Both the position numbers and the translations under genes were made by a program. Of a DNA stretch of 64,000 bases, positions 54,239 to 62,833 are shown one piece after another. Position 1 is the stretch's first letter; the number at the start of each line of letters is the position of its first letter. Below the pieces are notes generated by a model. That model was not told where the DNA came from. It ran no database searches and was given only the letters and a program-made list of their open reading frames with translations. The DNA is from Pseudomonas sp. 14P_8.1_Bac3 (lineage in GTDB: Bacteria; Pseudomonadota; Gammaproteobacteria; Pseudomonadales; Pseudomonadaceae). The stretch spans positions 1-64,000 of the forward strand of contig NZ_JANLOD010000007.1 in the NCBI RefSeq assembly GCF_025466085.1, read 5' to 3'.

Positions 54239-55948
54239 ATGACGGCTCAAGTTCAGTCTCAGACCCACTACGACGTGATCGTCGTCGGCTCGGGCGCCGG
54301 TGCGATGACTTCGGCAGTGTTCCTCGCCGACCAGGGATTCAGCGTGCTGGTGGTGGAGAAAAGCGATCAGTACGGGGGCACCTCGGCGATCTCCGGTGGC
54401 GGTATCTGGATTCCGAACAACCACTACTTTGCGCGCATGAGCGGCAAGGACAGTTACGCCACGGCCCTGACCTACCTGCAAGCGGCGGCGGGCGAGCATG
54501 TCGATGAAGTGCGTCTGCGTGCCTACCTCGACAATGCGCCGAAGATGATCGAACAGCTCACCCGCACCAGCCGCGTACGCTACGCCGTGGCGGCCAAATA
54601 CCCTGATTATTATCCGCACCTGCCGGGCGCCCTGGCGGGTGGACGGACCCTGGACCCCGAGTTGTTCGACACCAGTCTGTTGGGCGAAGAGCTGGCCAAC
54701 CTGCGCAAGCCGTCACCTTCGACCCTGCTGATGGGGCGTATCGCCTGGACGGCTCGCGATGCGCACAAGGCGATGGCCCGCAGTTTTGGCTGGCGCCTGC
54801 TGATCATGAAACTGATGCTGCGCTACAAGCTGGATTTCAAATGGCGGCGCAAAAGCAAAATGGATCGCCGGGCGTCCCTGGGCAGTTCATTGGTCGCGTC
54901 CTTGCGCCGTTCGCTGATGGATCGCAATGTGCCCCTGTGGCTCAACACCGATTTTTCCGGGCTGATCACCGACAACGACCGGATTACCGGCATCACCGTG
55001 CGACGGGACGGCACCGAGTTGCAGCTGCGTGCACGCCACGGGGTGATCCTTGCCTCCGGTGGCTTCGAACAAAACCAGACCCTGCGCGACCGTTACCTGC
55101 CCAAGCCCACCCGCAAGGACTGGAGCGCGACACCGCCGGGTAACAACACCGGCGCGGCGCTCGAGGCCGGCATGGCCCAGGGCGCGGCCACGGCGCTGAT
55201 GGATTGGGCCTGGTGGGCGCCGACCATCGCGGTTCCGGGTGAAGACAAGCCGCGTGGGATCTTCGCTGAACGGGCGTTTCCTGGCGCCATCGTGGTCAAC
55301 GGCCAGGGCCAGCGCTTCGTCAATGAAGCGGCACCCTATCTGGAATTTGTCGACGCCATGCATCGCGACAACCAGCTCTCCAACGGCAAATCAGTGCCGG
55401 CCTGGTGCATCTTCGACGCGCATTTCCGTTTCAACTACGCCATGGGACCGCTGATGCCGGGCCAGGTCATGCCCGACAGTCGCTTGCGCAAGGAGTGGCT
55501 CAACACCCTGTACTGGAAGGCCGATACCCTCGCTGACCTCGCCCGGCAAATCGGTGTCGACAGCGCTGGCCTGGAAGCCACCGTGACCCGGGTCAACGAC
55601 TACGCACGCACTGGTGTCGACCTCGATTTCGCGCGTGGCGGCAATGTCTTCGACCGTTATTACGGCGACTGCAACATCAAGCCCAATCCTTGCCTGGCGC
55701 CCCTGCGCAAAGGCCCGTTCTACGCCATGCGTCTGGACGCCGGGGACATCGGCACCAAGGGCGGGCTGCTGACCAACGAGCACGCCCAGGTGGTACGTGA
55801 CGACGGCACTGCCATCGCTGGCCTGTACGCCATCGGCAACTGCTCGGCGTCGGTGATGGGCACCAGTTATCCAGGCGCTGGCGGCACCCTCGGGCCAGCA
55901 ATGACCTTCGGCTATGTTGCCGCCAACCACCTCGCCAGTCAGCGATAG
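54239..55948 (+). CDS. FAD-dependent 3-ketosteroid delta-1-dehydrogenase-like enzyme
   Basis: A 569-residue flavoprotein of the fumarate reductase/KstD superfamily. The FAD motif GSGAGAMTSAVFLADQG is at about 17-33, followed by VVEKSDQYGGTSAISGGGI. The C-terminal block has Y544-P-G-A-G548, matching the KstD active-site YPGxG, and TLGPAMTFGYVAA ends the FAD domain. KstD enzymes remove hydrogens from C1-C2 of 3-ketosteroids. It is 8 bases from the next flavoprotein gene, which has its own AGGAGGT, so the two are co-transcribed. The exact substrate is inferred. Confidence 0.85.
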   Translation: MTAQVQSQTHYDVIVVGSGAGAMTSAVFLADQGFSVLVVEKSDQYGGTSAISGGGIWIPNNHYFARMSGKDSYATALTYLQAAAGEHVDEVRLRAYLDNAPKMIEQLTRTSRVRYAVAAKYPDYYPHLPGALAGGRTLDPELFDTSLLGEELANLRKPSPSTLLMGRIAWTARDAHKAMARSFGWRLLIMKLMLRYKLDFKWRRKSKMDRRASLGSSLVASLRRSLMDRNVPLWLNTDFSGLITDNDRITGITVRRDGTELQLRARHGVILASGGFEQNQTLRDRYLPKPTRKDWSATPPGNNTGAALEAGMAQGAATALMDWAWWAPTIAVPGEDKPRGIFAERAFPGAIVVNGQGQRFVNEAAPYLEFVDAMHRDNQLSNGKSVPAWCIFDAHFRFNYAMGPLMPGQVMPDSRLRKEWLNTLYWKADTLADLARQIGVDSAGLEATVTRVNDYARTGVDLDFARGGNVFDRYYGDCNIKPNPCLAPLRKGPFYAMRLDAGDIGTKGGLLTNEHAQVVRDDGTAIAGLYAIGNCSASVMGTSYPGAGGTLGPAMTFGYVAANHLASQR

Positions 55949-55956
55949 GAGGTCAC

Positions 55957-57654
55957 ATGTCCATGCCCGATAACATCCCCAGCACCGAAGTGCTGCCGCC
56001 GCTGAAAGTGTTCGACAGCACCAGCATGGTCTGGGACGAACACTGTGACGTGCTGGTCGTCGGCTGGGGCGCGGCCGGTGCGTGCGCTGCGCTGGAGGCG
56101 CGTGCCGAGGGCGCCGATGTGCTGATTGCCGATCGGTTTACCGGTGGCGGCGCCAGCGCCAAGAGCGGAGGGGTGGTGTATGCCGGCGGCGGTACGCGTC
56201 ATCAACAAGCGGCGGGTTTCTGCGACAGCCCCGAAGCCATGTTCGACTACCTCAAGCATGAAACCCGAGGCGTGGTCAGCGACGATACCCTGCGGCGTTT
56301 TTGTGCCGACAGCGTCAGCAACCTCGAGTGGCTGGAAAGCCACGGTGCTCCTTACGCGCATCAGATGCCGCCGGGGGGCAAGACCTCGTATCCGCCCGAC
56401 GGCTATTTCCTCTACTACTCGGGTAACGAACTGGTGCCCGATCACGGTGGTCCATTGCCCCCAGCGCCGCGAGGTCATCGCACCGTGGGCAAGGGCCAGT
56501 GTGGCGCGGTGCTCTATGCCCATCTGAAGGCGGCATGCCTGAAGGCCGGCGCCCGGCCGCTGTTGCAGGCAGCGGCACGACGCCTGGTGGTCGATGCTCA
56601 GGGCCACGTGCTGGGCGTCGAATTGTGGTGCCTCAGCGAAGGCAGCAAAGAAGCTCGACGGCATGCCCGCCTGGCCGCCCGCGCCGAACGCCTGCAGAAC
56701 TTCGCGGCCGGCTACTGCAAAAAACTTCGCCAGAAAGTCAGCCAGCTCGAACGGGATTTCGCCCGACCACGGTTGGTGCGTGCGCGCAACGGAGTGATCC
56801 TGAGCACCGGCGGTTTCATCTTCAATCGCCAGATGATCGAGCAGCACGCGCCTAAATTTCGCCGCAATTTCAAAGTGGGCGCAACCGGTTGCGATGGCAG
56901 CGGGCTGCGACTGGGTACCAGTGTTGGCGGTGAGGGTTGCGGGCTTGATCGGGTGTCGGCATGGCGCTTCATCAATCCGCCGTACAGCTGGCACAAAGGG
57001 ATCGTGGTCAATCGCGAAGGGCGTCGCTTCTGCAACGAAGAAGTCTACGGCGCCACATTGGGCCAACCGTTGATGGAAGAGCAGGGCGGCAAGGCGTGGC
57101 TGGTGCTGGATGCGCCATTACGCAAAAAAGCCATTAGCGAGGCACTGTTCGGCGGCTACTGGTGGTTCCAGAGTTTTCCGGCCCTGGCGCTGATGCTGCT
57201 CAAGGTGCGAAAGGGCAAGAGTCTGAGCGAGTTGGCCAGTGCAACGTCCATGGACCCCGCCGTATTGCGTGCTTCGGTGCTGGCAGCCAACGCCGCCGCC
57301 CGTGGCGAGGCGCCGGACCCGTTCGGCAAGTCCGAAGGCGGGTGCCAGGTGCTGGAACAGGGACCGTTCTACGCCTGTGATATCTCGGTGACCAATCCGC
57401 TGTTCCCGCTGGGCGCCCTGACATTGGGCGGCTTGCGCGTAGATGAACGCAGCGGTGCGGTGCTGGACCAACGGGGCCAGGCCATCAGTGGCCTGTACGC
57501 TGCCGGACGCACCGCCCTGGGCATTCCCTCGCACTTGTATATCAGCGGTCTGTCCCTGGCCGACTGCGTGTTTTCCGGTCGTCGTGCCGGTGCTGCCGTC
57601 GCCCGTCCACAGCAGCTGCAACCGCTGCCGATGCACATTCCCGAGACGACATGA
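55957..57654 (+). CDS. FAD-binding dehydrogenase, delta-4-ketosteroid-dehydrogenase-like
   Basis: A 565-residue flavoprotein of the same superfamily but a different branch. The FAD motif is GWGAAGACAALEA (about 36-48), with GGGASAKSGGVVYAGGG next and a late GLYAAGRTALGIPS and YISGLSLADCVFSGRR. The second half resembles 3-oxo-5-alpha/beta-steroid 4-dehydrogenases (TesI type), which introduce the C4-C5 double bond. AGGAGGT is 4 nt before the ATG. Its stop overlaps the next SDR start by 4 bases. Paired with the previous gene it would make the ring-A dienone of steroid breakdown. Confidence 0.82.
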   Translation: MSMPDNIPSTEVLPPLKVFDSTSMVWDEHCDVLVVGWGAAGACAALEARAEGADVLIADRFTGGGASAKSGGVVYAGGGTRHQQAAGFCDSPEAMFDYLKHETRGVVSDDTLRRFCADSVSNLEWLESHGAPYAHQMPPGGKTSYPPDGYFLYYSGNELVPDHGGPLPPAPRGHRTVGKGQCGAVLYAHLKAACLKAGARPLLQAAARRLVVDAQGHVLGVELWCLSEGSKEARRHARLAARAERLQNFAAGYCKKLRQKVSQLERDFARPRLVRARNGVILSTGGFIFNRQMIEQHAPKFRRNFKVGATGCDGSGLRLGTSVGGEGCGLDRVSAWRFINPPYSWHKGIVVNREGRRFCNEEVYGATLGQPLMEEQGGKAWLVLDAPLRKKAISEALFGGYWWFQSFPALALMLLKVRKGKSLSELASATSMDPAVLRASVLAANAAARGEAPDPFGKSEGGCQVLEQGPFYACDISVTNPLFPLGALTLGGLRVDERSGAVLDQRGQAISGLYAAGRTALGIPSHLYISGLSLADCVFSGRRAGAAVARPQQLQPLPMHIPETT

Positions 57655-58433
57655 TGACCCCACATCACTACAACCCGAACGGGCGTGTTCACGGCAAGGT
57701 CGCGCTGGTCACCGGCGGCGCCAAAGGCATTGGCGCTGCCAGTGTGCGAATGCTGGCGGCCGAAGGCGCCCAGGTGCTGATCAGCGACCTGGACGTCGAA
57801 TCAGGCCAGGCCCTGGCGGCGCAAATCGGGCCCTCTGCGACGTTCATTCGCCACGATGTCAGCAGCGAAGAGCAATGGCGCGAGGTGATCGATCTGATCC
57901 GTGAGCGCTACGCGCGCCTGGATATTCTGGTCAACAACGCCGGCATTCTGATCGGCGGTTCGATTGAAACCACCAGCCTGGCGGACTGGCACACCTTGAT
58001 GCGGGTGAATGCCGACAGCGTGTTCCTGGGCTGTCGCGAAAGCATCGCGTTGATGAAGGAGGGGGGGGGCTCGATCATCAACCTGTCGTCCATCGCAGCC
58101 TTGGCCGCGCGTGACGATTACCTGGCCTATAGCGCCTCCAAGGGGGCCGTGGCGGCGTTGTCGCGGTCGGTGGCGGCGTTTTGCAGGCGACGCAAATACC
58201 GTATCCGTTGTAACACTCTGCACCCGGATGGCGTGCTCACCGACATGACGCGCAGTGGCTTTCCGGAGGGCGTCGACCCCCACCGTCTGACGATCGACAG
58301 CGATCCGATGAACCGCATGTGCCTGCCCGAAGACGTCGCAACCAGCGTGCTGTTCCTGGCCAGCGATGAGTCACGGGCAATCAACGGCGTCGAGTTGCGC
58401 ATCGACAGTGGACAGATGGTGATGAGTATCTGA
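57651..58433 (+). CDS. SDR family dehydrogenase (hydroxysteroid dehydrogenase-like)
   Basis: A 260-residue classical SDR. TGGAKGIG at 21-28, NNAG at 95-98, the serine near 146 and Y160-x3-K164 are all present. D46 after the second strand favours NAD. The ATG overlaps the stop of the previous flavoprotein gene by 4 bases. Hydroxysteroid dehydrogenases belong to this class and commonly accompany KstD genes. A run of nine G residues (58061-58069) lies within the coding sequence; the frame is intact as read. Confidence 0.88.
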   Translation: MMTPHHYNPNGRVHGKVALVTGGAKGIGAASVRMLAAEGAQVLISDLDVESGQALAAQIGPSATFIRHDVSSEEQWREVIDLIRERYARLDILVNNAGILIGGSIETTSLADWHTLMRVNADSVFLGCRESIALMKEGGGSIINLSSIAALAARDDYLAYSASKGAVAALSRSVAAFCRRRKYRIRCNTLHPDGVLTDMTRSGFPEGVDPHRLTIDSDPMNRMCLPEDVATSVLFLASDESRAINGVELRIDSGQMVMSI

Positions 58434-58446
58434 GGCCACAAACCCT

Positions 58447-58532
58447 TGTGGGAGCTAGCCTGCTAGCGATTGGCCCCGCCAGCAATGATGTCGAATGTGC
58501 CGGCGCCATCGCTAGCAGGTTAGCTCCCACAG
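58447..58532. repeat. REPIN with a CTAG-stem variant
   Basis: TGTGGGAGCTAGCCTGCTAG and its mirrored copy form a pair. The stem GCTAGC/GCTAGC differs from the other REPs in this window but keeps self-complementarity. It lies between convergent genes. Confidence 0.85.
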
Positions 58533-58544
58533 GTGATTATCTGG

Positions 58545-59330
58545 TCAGTTCCCTTCGAACCGTGCCGGGCGTTTGTCGATGAATGCCTGCATGCCTTCCT
58601 TCTGGTCCCGTGAGGCGAATAGCAGGGCATTGGCCTTGCGCTCCAGGGCGAGGCCTGCTTCCAGCGGCGCGTCCATGCCGGCGAGGATCACCTCCTTGAT
58701 CTGCTCGGCGGCCAGTGCCGGCATGGCGGCGATGACACGTGCCAGCTCCAGTGCGTGCGCCTGGACCTGGTCGTCGTCCACCAGATCGCTGACCAATCCG
58801 GCAACCCAGGCGTCTTCGGCGCTGATCGGTTGCCCGGTCAGCGCCATGCGCATCGCCTTGACCTTGCCCACCGCGCGCACCAGCCGTTGGGTGCCGCCGA
58901 TGCCGGGCATGATGCCGATGCGGATTTCCGGTTGGCAGAATTTTGCGCTGCGCCCGGCGACGATCAGGTCCGCATGCATGGCCAGTTCGCAGCCGCCGCC
59001 GTACGCATACCCGCAGACCGCCGCGATCACCGGTTTCGGACAATGCTGGATCGGCGCCCATACGCGTTCGGTGTGGCGCTTGTAGATATCGATCGCACCG
59101 ACCCCGGCCATGCTGTTGATGTCGCCCCCGGCGGCGAACACCTTTTCGCCGCCCGTCAGCACAATGCAGCGCACTTCGGGATCCTCCGCCAGTTCGGTGA
59201 AATGCCGCGACAGCAGCGCCTGCAATTCCAGGCTCAAGGCATTGGTCGCTCGCGGGCGGTTGAGCCGCAACAGGGCGACGCCCGGCAGTGGATGTTCGAG
59301 CAGAACCGGTGCGGCAAACGAGTCGGACAT
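58545..59330 (-). CDS. Enoyl-CoA hydratase/isomerase
   Basis: A 261-residue crotonase-fold protein. The oxyanion-hole segments are AAGGDINSM (about 65-73) and CGYAYGGGCELAM (about 107-119), and the active-site region continues FCQPEIRIGIMPGIGGTQRL with the usual glutamate in QPEIRIG; the second glutamate position after PGIGG is not obvious. The family hydrates or isomerises enoyl-CoA esters. The ATG at 59330 is chosen over one two codons upstream. It is divergent from the following SDR, the only minus-strand gene in this part of the island. Confidence 0.9.
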   Translation of the reverse strand: MSDSFAAPVLLEHPLPGVALLRLNRPRATNALSLELQALLSRHFTELAEDPEVRCIVLTGGEKVFAAGGDINSMAGVGAIDIYKRHTERVWAPIQHCPKPVIAAVCGYAYGGGCELAMHADLIVAGRSAKFCQPEIRIGIMPGIGGTQRLVRAVGKVKAMRMALTGQPISAEDAWVAGLVSDLVDDDQVQAHALELARVIAAMPALAAEQIKEVILAGMDAPLEAGLALERKANALLFASRDQKEGMQAFIDKRPARFEGN

Positions 59331-59471
59331 GGGCATTCTCAAGGACCTTGCAACAGGTGGGTAATCGTCAGTGTCCTGTTCGCGAGGGCGGATTTTCATC
59401 GTCCGTTCAGACGTAGTTTGAGCCTGAGTTCGCCCCTAGAGTGACCCTTGTCAGTAGAAAAGGAGCACGTA

Positions 59472-60257
59472 ATGGAGCTGCATTCGGGTCTTGATTACAG
59501 CGGCAAGGTGGTGCTGGTCACCGGTGGCACCAAGGGCATCGGCGCGGGTATCGCCCAAGGGTTTCTGGCCGCGAACGCACGGGTGATTGTCTGTGCCCGG
59601 CGCGAACCCGAGCAGGTGCCGGCGCATGACGGCAAGCGCGCGACGTTCATTGCCACCGACGTGCGTGACCATGATTCCCTGCAACGACTGTTCGCCACCA
59701 TCGAACGCGACTTCGGGCGCCTCGACGTGGTGATCAACAACGCGGGCGGCAGCCCCGCCGCCGACGCGGCCACAGCCTCGCCGAGGTTTCATGAAAGCAT
59801 CATCGGTCTGAACCTGATCGCCCCGCTCAACGTCGCCCAGCACGCCAACCGGCTGATGCAGGCACAGGTCCAGGGCGGCTGCATCGTCTTCATTGGCAGC
59901 ATCAGCGCCTTGCGATCCTCCCCGGGGACCGCCGCCTATGGCGCGGCCAAGGCCGGCGTGCTGGCGCTCGTGCAATCGCTGGCGGTGGAGTGGGGGCCCA
60001 AGGTACGGGTCGTCACGGTCAGCCCGGGCCTGGTGCTGACCGAGCAGGCGCATCTGCACTACGGCTCTGCGGCGGGCATCGCCGCCGTCGCTGCCGGCAT
60101 CCCGGCCGGTCGCATGGCGGTGGTCGACGACATCGCCAATGGCTGTCTGTACATCGCATCGCCGCTGGCCAGCTACGCCAGCGGCAGCAACCTGCTGCTG
60201 CATGGCGGTGGTGAACGGCCGGCATTTCTCGATGCCGCGCAGGTTTTGCCGACCTGA
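59472..60257 (+). CDS. SDR family oxidoreductase
   Basis: A 261-residue classical SDR with TGGTKGIG at 17-24, NNAG around 89-92 and Y156-x3-K160. The stretch VCARREPEQ after the second strand with its Arg pair suggests NADP. AGGAG lies 6 nt before the ATG. It heads the run of genes reading to the window edge (MaoC-DUF35 next, 56 bases on). It could act on a hydroxyl/keto group of the substrate or on a 3-hydroxyacyl-CoA. Confidence 0.88.
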   Translation: MELHSGLDYSGKVVLVTGGTKGIGAGIAQGFLAANARVIVCARREPEQVPAHDGKRATFIATDVRDHDSLQRLFATIERDFGRLDVVINNAGGSPAADAATASPRFHESIIGLNLIAPLNVAQHANRLMQAQVQGGCIVFIGSISALRSSPGTAAYGAAKAGVLALVQSLAVEWGPKVRVVTVSPGLVLTEQAHLHYGSAAGIAAVAAGIPAGRMAVVDDIANGCLYIASPLASYASGSNLLLHGGGERPAFLDAAQVLPT

Positions 60258-60313
60258 TCGACCTATTGCGGCGACCGGGTTCGGTGGCCGCCTTCAATGT
60301 GAAGGAGACGACT

Positions 60314-61282
60314 TTGGCTGATCCACAATTGCTATCCAATGTGCGCGCCCTGGTGGGACGCCAGTACGGCCGGGTGTATGCCTGGGACGAGGTCAACGCC
60401 CCCATGATCCGCCAATGGTGCGAGGTCATGGGCGTGGACAACCCGCTGTACACCGACGCGGAATTTGCCCTGGGCACCCGGCATGAAGGCCTGATTGCCC
60501 CGCCTGCCATGTTGCAGGTGTGGACCATGGAAGGCCTGCACGCCAACAACTATCCGCCAGGCTCCACCGACGAGAATCCTTACGAGGTGCTCAAGGAAAT
60601 GGAAGCCCACGGCTATGCGTCGACCGTGGCGGTCAATTCCGAGCTGAGCTTCACCCGTCCGGTGCGCCTGGGGGAAAAGCTCTACTACACCACGCGCCTG
60701 GAGTCGGTTGGCGACGAGAAGACCACTGCCCTGGGCACTGGCTTTTTTGTCACCCTGATCATGAGCCATTTTGTCGAAAAGGCGGGTGGCGACGAGCCCG
60801 TGGGCGAGTTGCTGTTTCGCGTTTTCAAATTCCGCCCGGCCAACGTGCAGACGCCCGTCACCGTCGAGTCCGCGCCGGCAAAGCCCAAGCGTCCGCTGCC
60901 GGGCATCAGCGATGACACACGATTTTTCTGGGAGGGCTGCGAGAAGGGTCAGTTGCTGATCCAGCGCTGCTGCGCTTGCCAGACCCTGCGCCACCCACCG
61001 GCCCCGGTGTGCATCGAGTGCCACAGCTTCGATTGGGACACCGTTGAGGCCAGCGGCCGCGCCCGTCTGTATTCGTTCGTGGTGATGCATTACCCCGAAG
61101 TGCCGCCGTTTGATTACCCCAATCCCATCGGCCTCATCGAGCTGGAGGAGGGCGTGCGCCTGATCGCTGGCCTGGTGGGGATCGAGCGCGGGCAACTGCA
61201 GATCGGCCAGCCGTTGCAGGTCGAATTCCAGACCTTCGACGACCGCCAGACCCTGCCACTGTTTCGGCCGGTCGAGGCATAG
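60314..61282 (+). CDS. MaoC-like hydratase fused to DUF35 (ChsH2-like)
   Basis: A 322-residue two-domain protein. Residues about 10-180 are a hot-dog MaoC-like domain; residues about 200-320 are a DUF35 unit with a zinc ribbon (C219-x2-C222 and C233-x2-C236) and an OB-fold (GLIELEEGVRLIAGLVG). This is the architecture of mycobacterial ChsH2, in which the MaoC part pairs with ChsH1 as a hydratase and the DUF35 part joins the Ltp2 aldolase. The start is TTG at 60314, chosen because GGAG lies 6 nt upstream and the codons before it are not conserved-looking. The acyl-CoA dehydrogenase gene follows after 9 bases. Confidence 0.88.
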   Translation: MADPQLLSNVRALVGRQYGRVYAWDEVNAPMIRQWCEVMGVDNPLYTDAEFALGTRHEGLIAPPAMLQVWTMEGLHANNYPPGSTDENPYEVLKEMEAHGYASTVAVNSELSFTRPVRLGEKLYYTTRLESVGDEKTTALGTGFFVTLIMSHFVEKAGGDEPVGELLFRVFKFRPANVQTPVTVESAPAKPKRPLPGISDDTRFFWEGCEKGQLLIQRCCACQTLRHPPAPVCIECHSFDWDTVEASGRARLYSFVVMHYPEVPPFDYPNPIGLIELEEGVRLIAGLVGIERGQLQIGQPLQVEFQTFDDRQTLPLFRPVEA

Positions 61283-61291
61283 GAGCCAATC

Positions 61292-62425
61292 ATGGATTTC
61301 GAATTGAGCGAAGACCAGCGCGCCATCGCGCAGATGGCCGACGGCCTGTTTGTCGATCATTGCCATGACGAGTACATGCGCCAGTGGGACGTTAGCGGCG
61401 AGCCGATGATGGCGCCGTTGTGGGCCTTGTGCATCGAGACCGGCCTGCATGCCCTGGCCATTCCCGAAGAGCATGGCGGCAGCGGCCTGGGCATGACCGA
61501 ATTGATGCTGGTGCTGCAAGCACAAGGCAAGGCCTTGGCCCAGGTGCCGTTGTGGCGGCATCAGCTGGCGGCCGCAACCCTGGCCCGGTTCGCCGCCGCC
61601 GACAGCGCCGGATGGCTGGCCAAAGCGGCCTCCGGCGAGGCACTGCTGAGCTTGTCTGTCGATGGCTTGAGCAGTGCGCTGGGTGTTGAGCTACAGGCGA
61701 CGGCAACGGCCGATGGCTGGTCGATCGATGGCCGGGTCGCGGCCTTGTCCCTGGGGGACCAGGCGGGGGCGGCACTGGTGCTGGTACAGGCCGAGGGTCA
61801 GCCACGCTTGCTCTTGATCGACCTGTCGGCACCGCAGGTGCAACGGGTTTCGGCCGTGTTGACCCAGGGTGAAGCGGTCGCCGACCTGCACATCCAGGGC
61901 CTGACGGTGGACACCAACGCGCTGTTGCCGGCCGAAGCGGTGGCCTGGCTGGAGCTGCGCAGCGTCGCGGCGTTGGCTGCCCTGCAATTGGGCGTCAGCG
62001 AAGAGCAGATCCGCCGCACCGTGGCGTATGTCAGTGAGCGTCGCCAGTTCGAGCGCAGCATCGGCAGCTTCCAGGCCGTGCAAATGAGCATGGCCGACAC
62101 CCATATCGCCGTCGAAGCGTTGCGCTCGGCGCTGTGGCAATTGGTCTACCGCGTCGATGCCGGTTTGCCTGCGCCCAGCGAAGCCCTGGCCACCGCCTGG
62201 CTGGCCTGCGAAGCGGGGCACCGCATCGGCCATATCGCCCAACACGTGCATGGCGGTATCGGCGTCGACCTGAGCTACCCGATCCACCGTTTTCTCTACT
62301 GGAGCCGCGGCCTGTGCCTTGCCTTGGGTGGCTCGGCGGCAAGCCTGGAACGCCTGGGCGACTGGCTCAACGATAACGACAAGCTGGGATGGAAATATGA
62401 CCTCGAAGAACACCAAGCGCTTTGA
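61292..62425 (+). CDS. Acyl-CoA dehydrogenase (ChsE-like)
   Basis: A 377-residue acyl-CoA dehydrogenase. The N-terminal MDFELSEDQRAIAQMADGLF, AIPEEHGGSGLGMTELM (about 56-72) and the late ERRQFERSIGSFQAVQ and QHVHGGIGVDLSYPIHRF match the family. The substrate-site glutamate cannot be assigned with certainty by eye. In steroid side-chain pathways such enzymes work as two-subunit ChsE1-ChsE2 pairs; only one such gene is visible here, so a partner may lie past the right edge. It overlaps the next gene by 29 bases. Confidence 0.9.
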   Translation: MDFELSEDQRAIAQMADGLFVDHCHDEYMRQWDVSGEPMMAPLWALCIETGLHALAIPEEHGGSGLGMTELMLVLQAQGKALAQVPLWRHQLAAATLARFAAADSAGWLAKAASGEALLSLSVDGLSSALGVELQATATADGWSIDGRVAALSLGDQAGAALVLVQAEGQPRLLLIDLSAPQVQRVSAVLTQGEAVADLHIQGLTVDTNALLPAEAVAWLELRSVAALAALQLGVSEEQIRRTVAYVSERRQFERSIGSFQAVQMSMADTHIAVEALRSALWQLVYRVDAGLPAPSEALATAWLACEAGHRIGHIAQHVHGGIGVDLSYPIHRFLYWSRGLCLALGGSAASLERLGDWLNDNDKLGWKYDLEEHQAL

Positions 62426-62816
62426 AGACGTGCGCCCCGGCGAAGTATTGCCGGAGCTTGCCGTGCCGATCACGGTGACGCTGATCAACGGCGGCGCGAT
62501 CGCCACCCGTGATTATTTCCCCGGCCACCACGACGCCGACGCGGCCCGGGGCCTGGGGTCGCCCAACGTGTTCATGAACATCCTCACCACCAACGGGTTG
62601 GTGCAGCGATTCATCGAGCAGTGGTCCGGGCCACTGGCGCAATTCACCGCGTTGAAAATCAAGCTCGGTGCGCCGAACTACCCCGGCGACTGCATGACCT
62701 TCAGCGGCAGCGTCACCCGCGTTGAGGCGGACACCCGCTCGGTGGAAATCACCTTGAGCGGTAAAAATTCCATGGGTAACCACGTGACCGGGACGGTCGC
62801 GCTGGTCCTGCCCTGA
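62397..62816 (+). CDS. MaoC-like hydratase (ChsH1-like)
   Basis: A 139-residue single hot-dog protein. R38-D39-Y-F-P-G-H44-H-D carries the Asp and His spaced as in the catalytic MaoC subunit, and GLGSPNVFMN continues the pattern. A small MaoC subunit beside a ChsH2-type subunit makes the alpha-beta hydratase that adds water to the steroid enoyl-CoA in the igr pathway. The ATG at 62397 lies in the end of the dehydrogenase gene. The aldolase follows after 17 bases. Confidence 0.87.
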   Translation: MTSKNTKRFEDVRPGEVLPELAVPITVTLINGGAIATRDYFPGHHDADAARGLGSPNVFMNILTTNGLVQRFIEQWSGPLAQFTALKIKLGAPNYPGDCMTFSGSVTRVEADTRSVEITLSGKNSMGNHVTGTVALVLP

Positions 62817-62833
62817 CAGCCGGAGAAATACAG

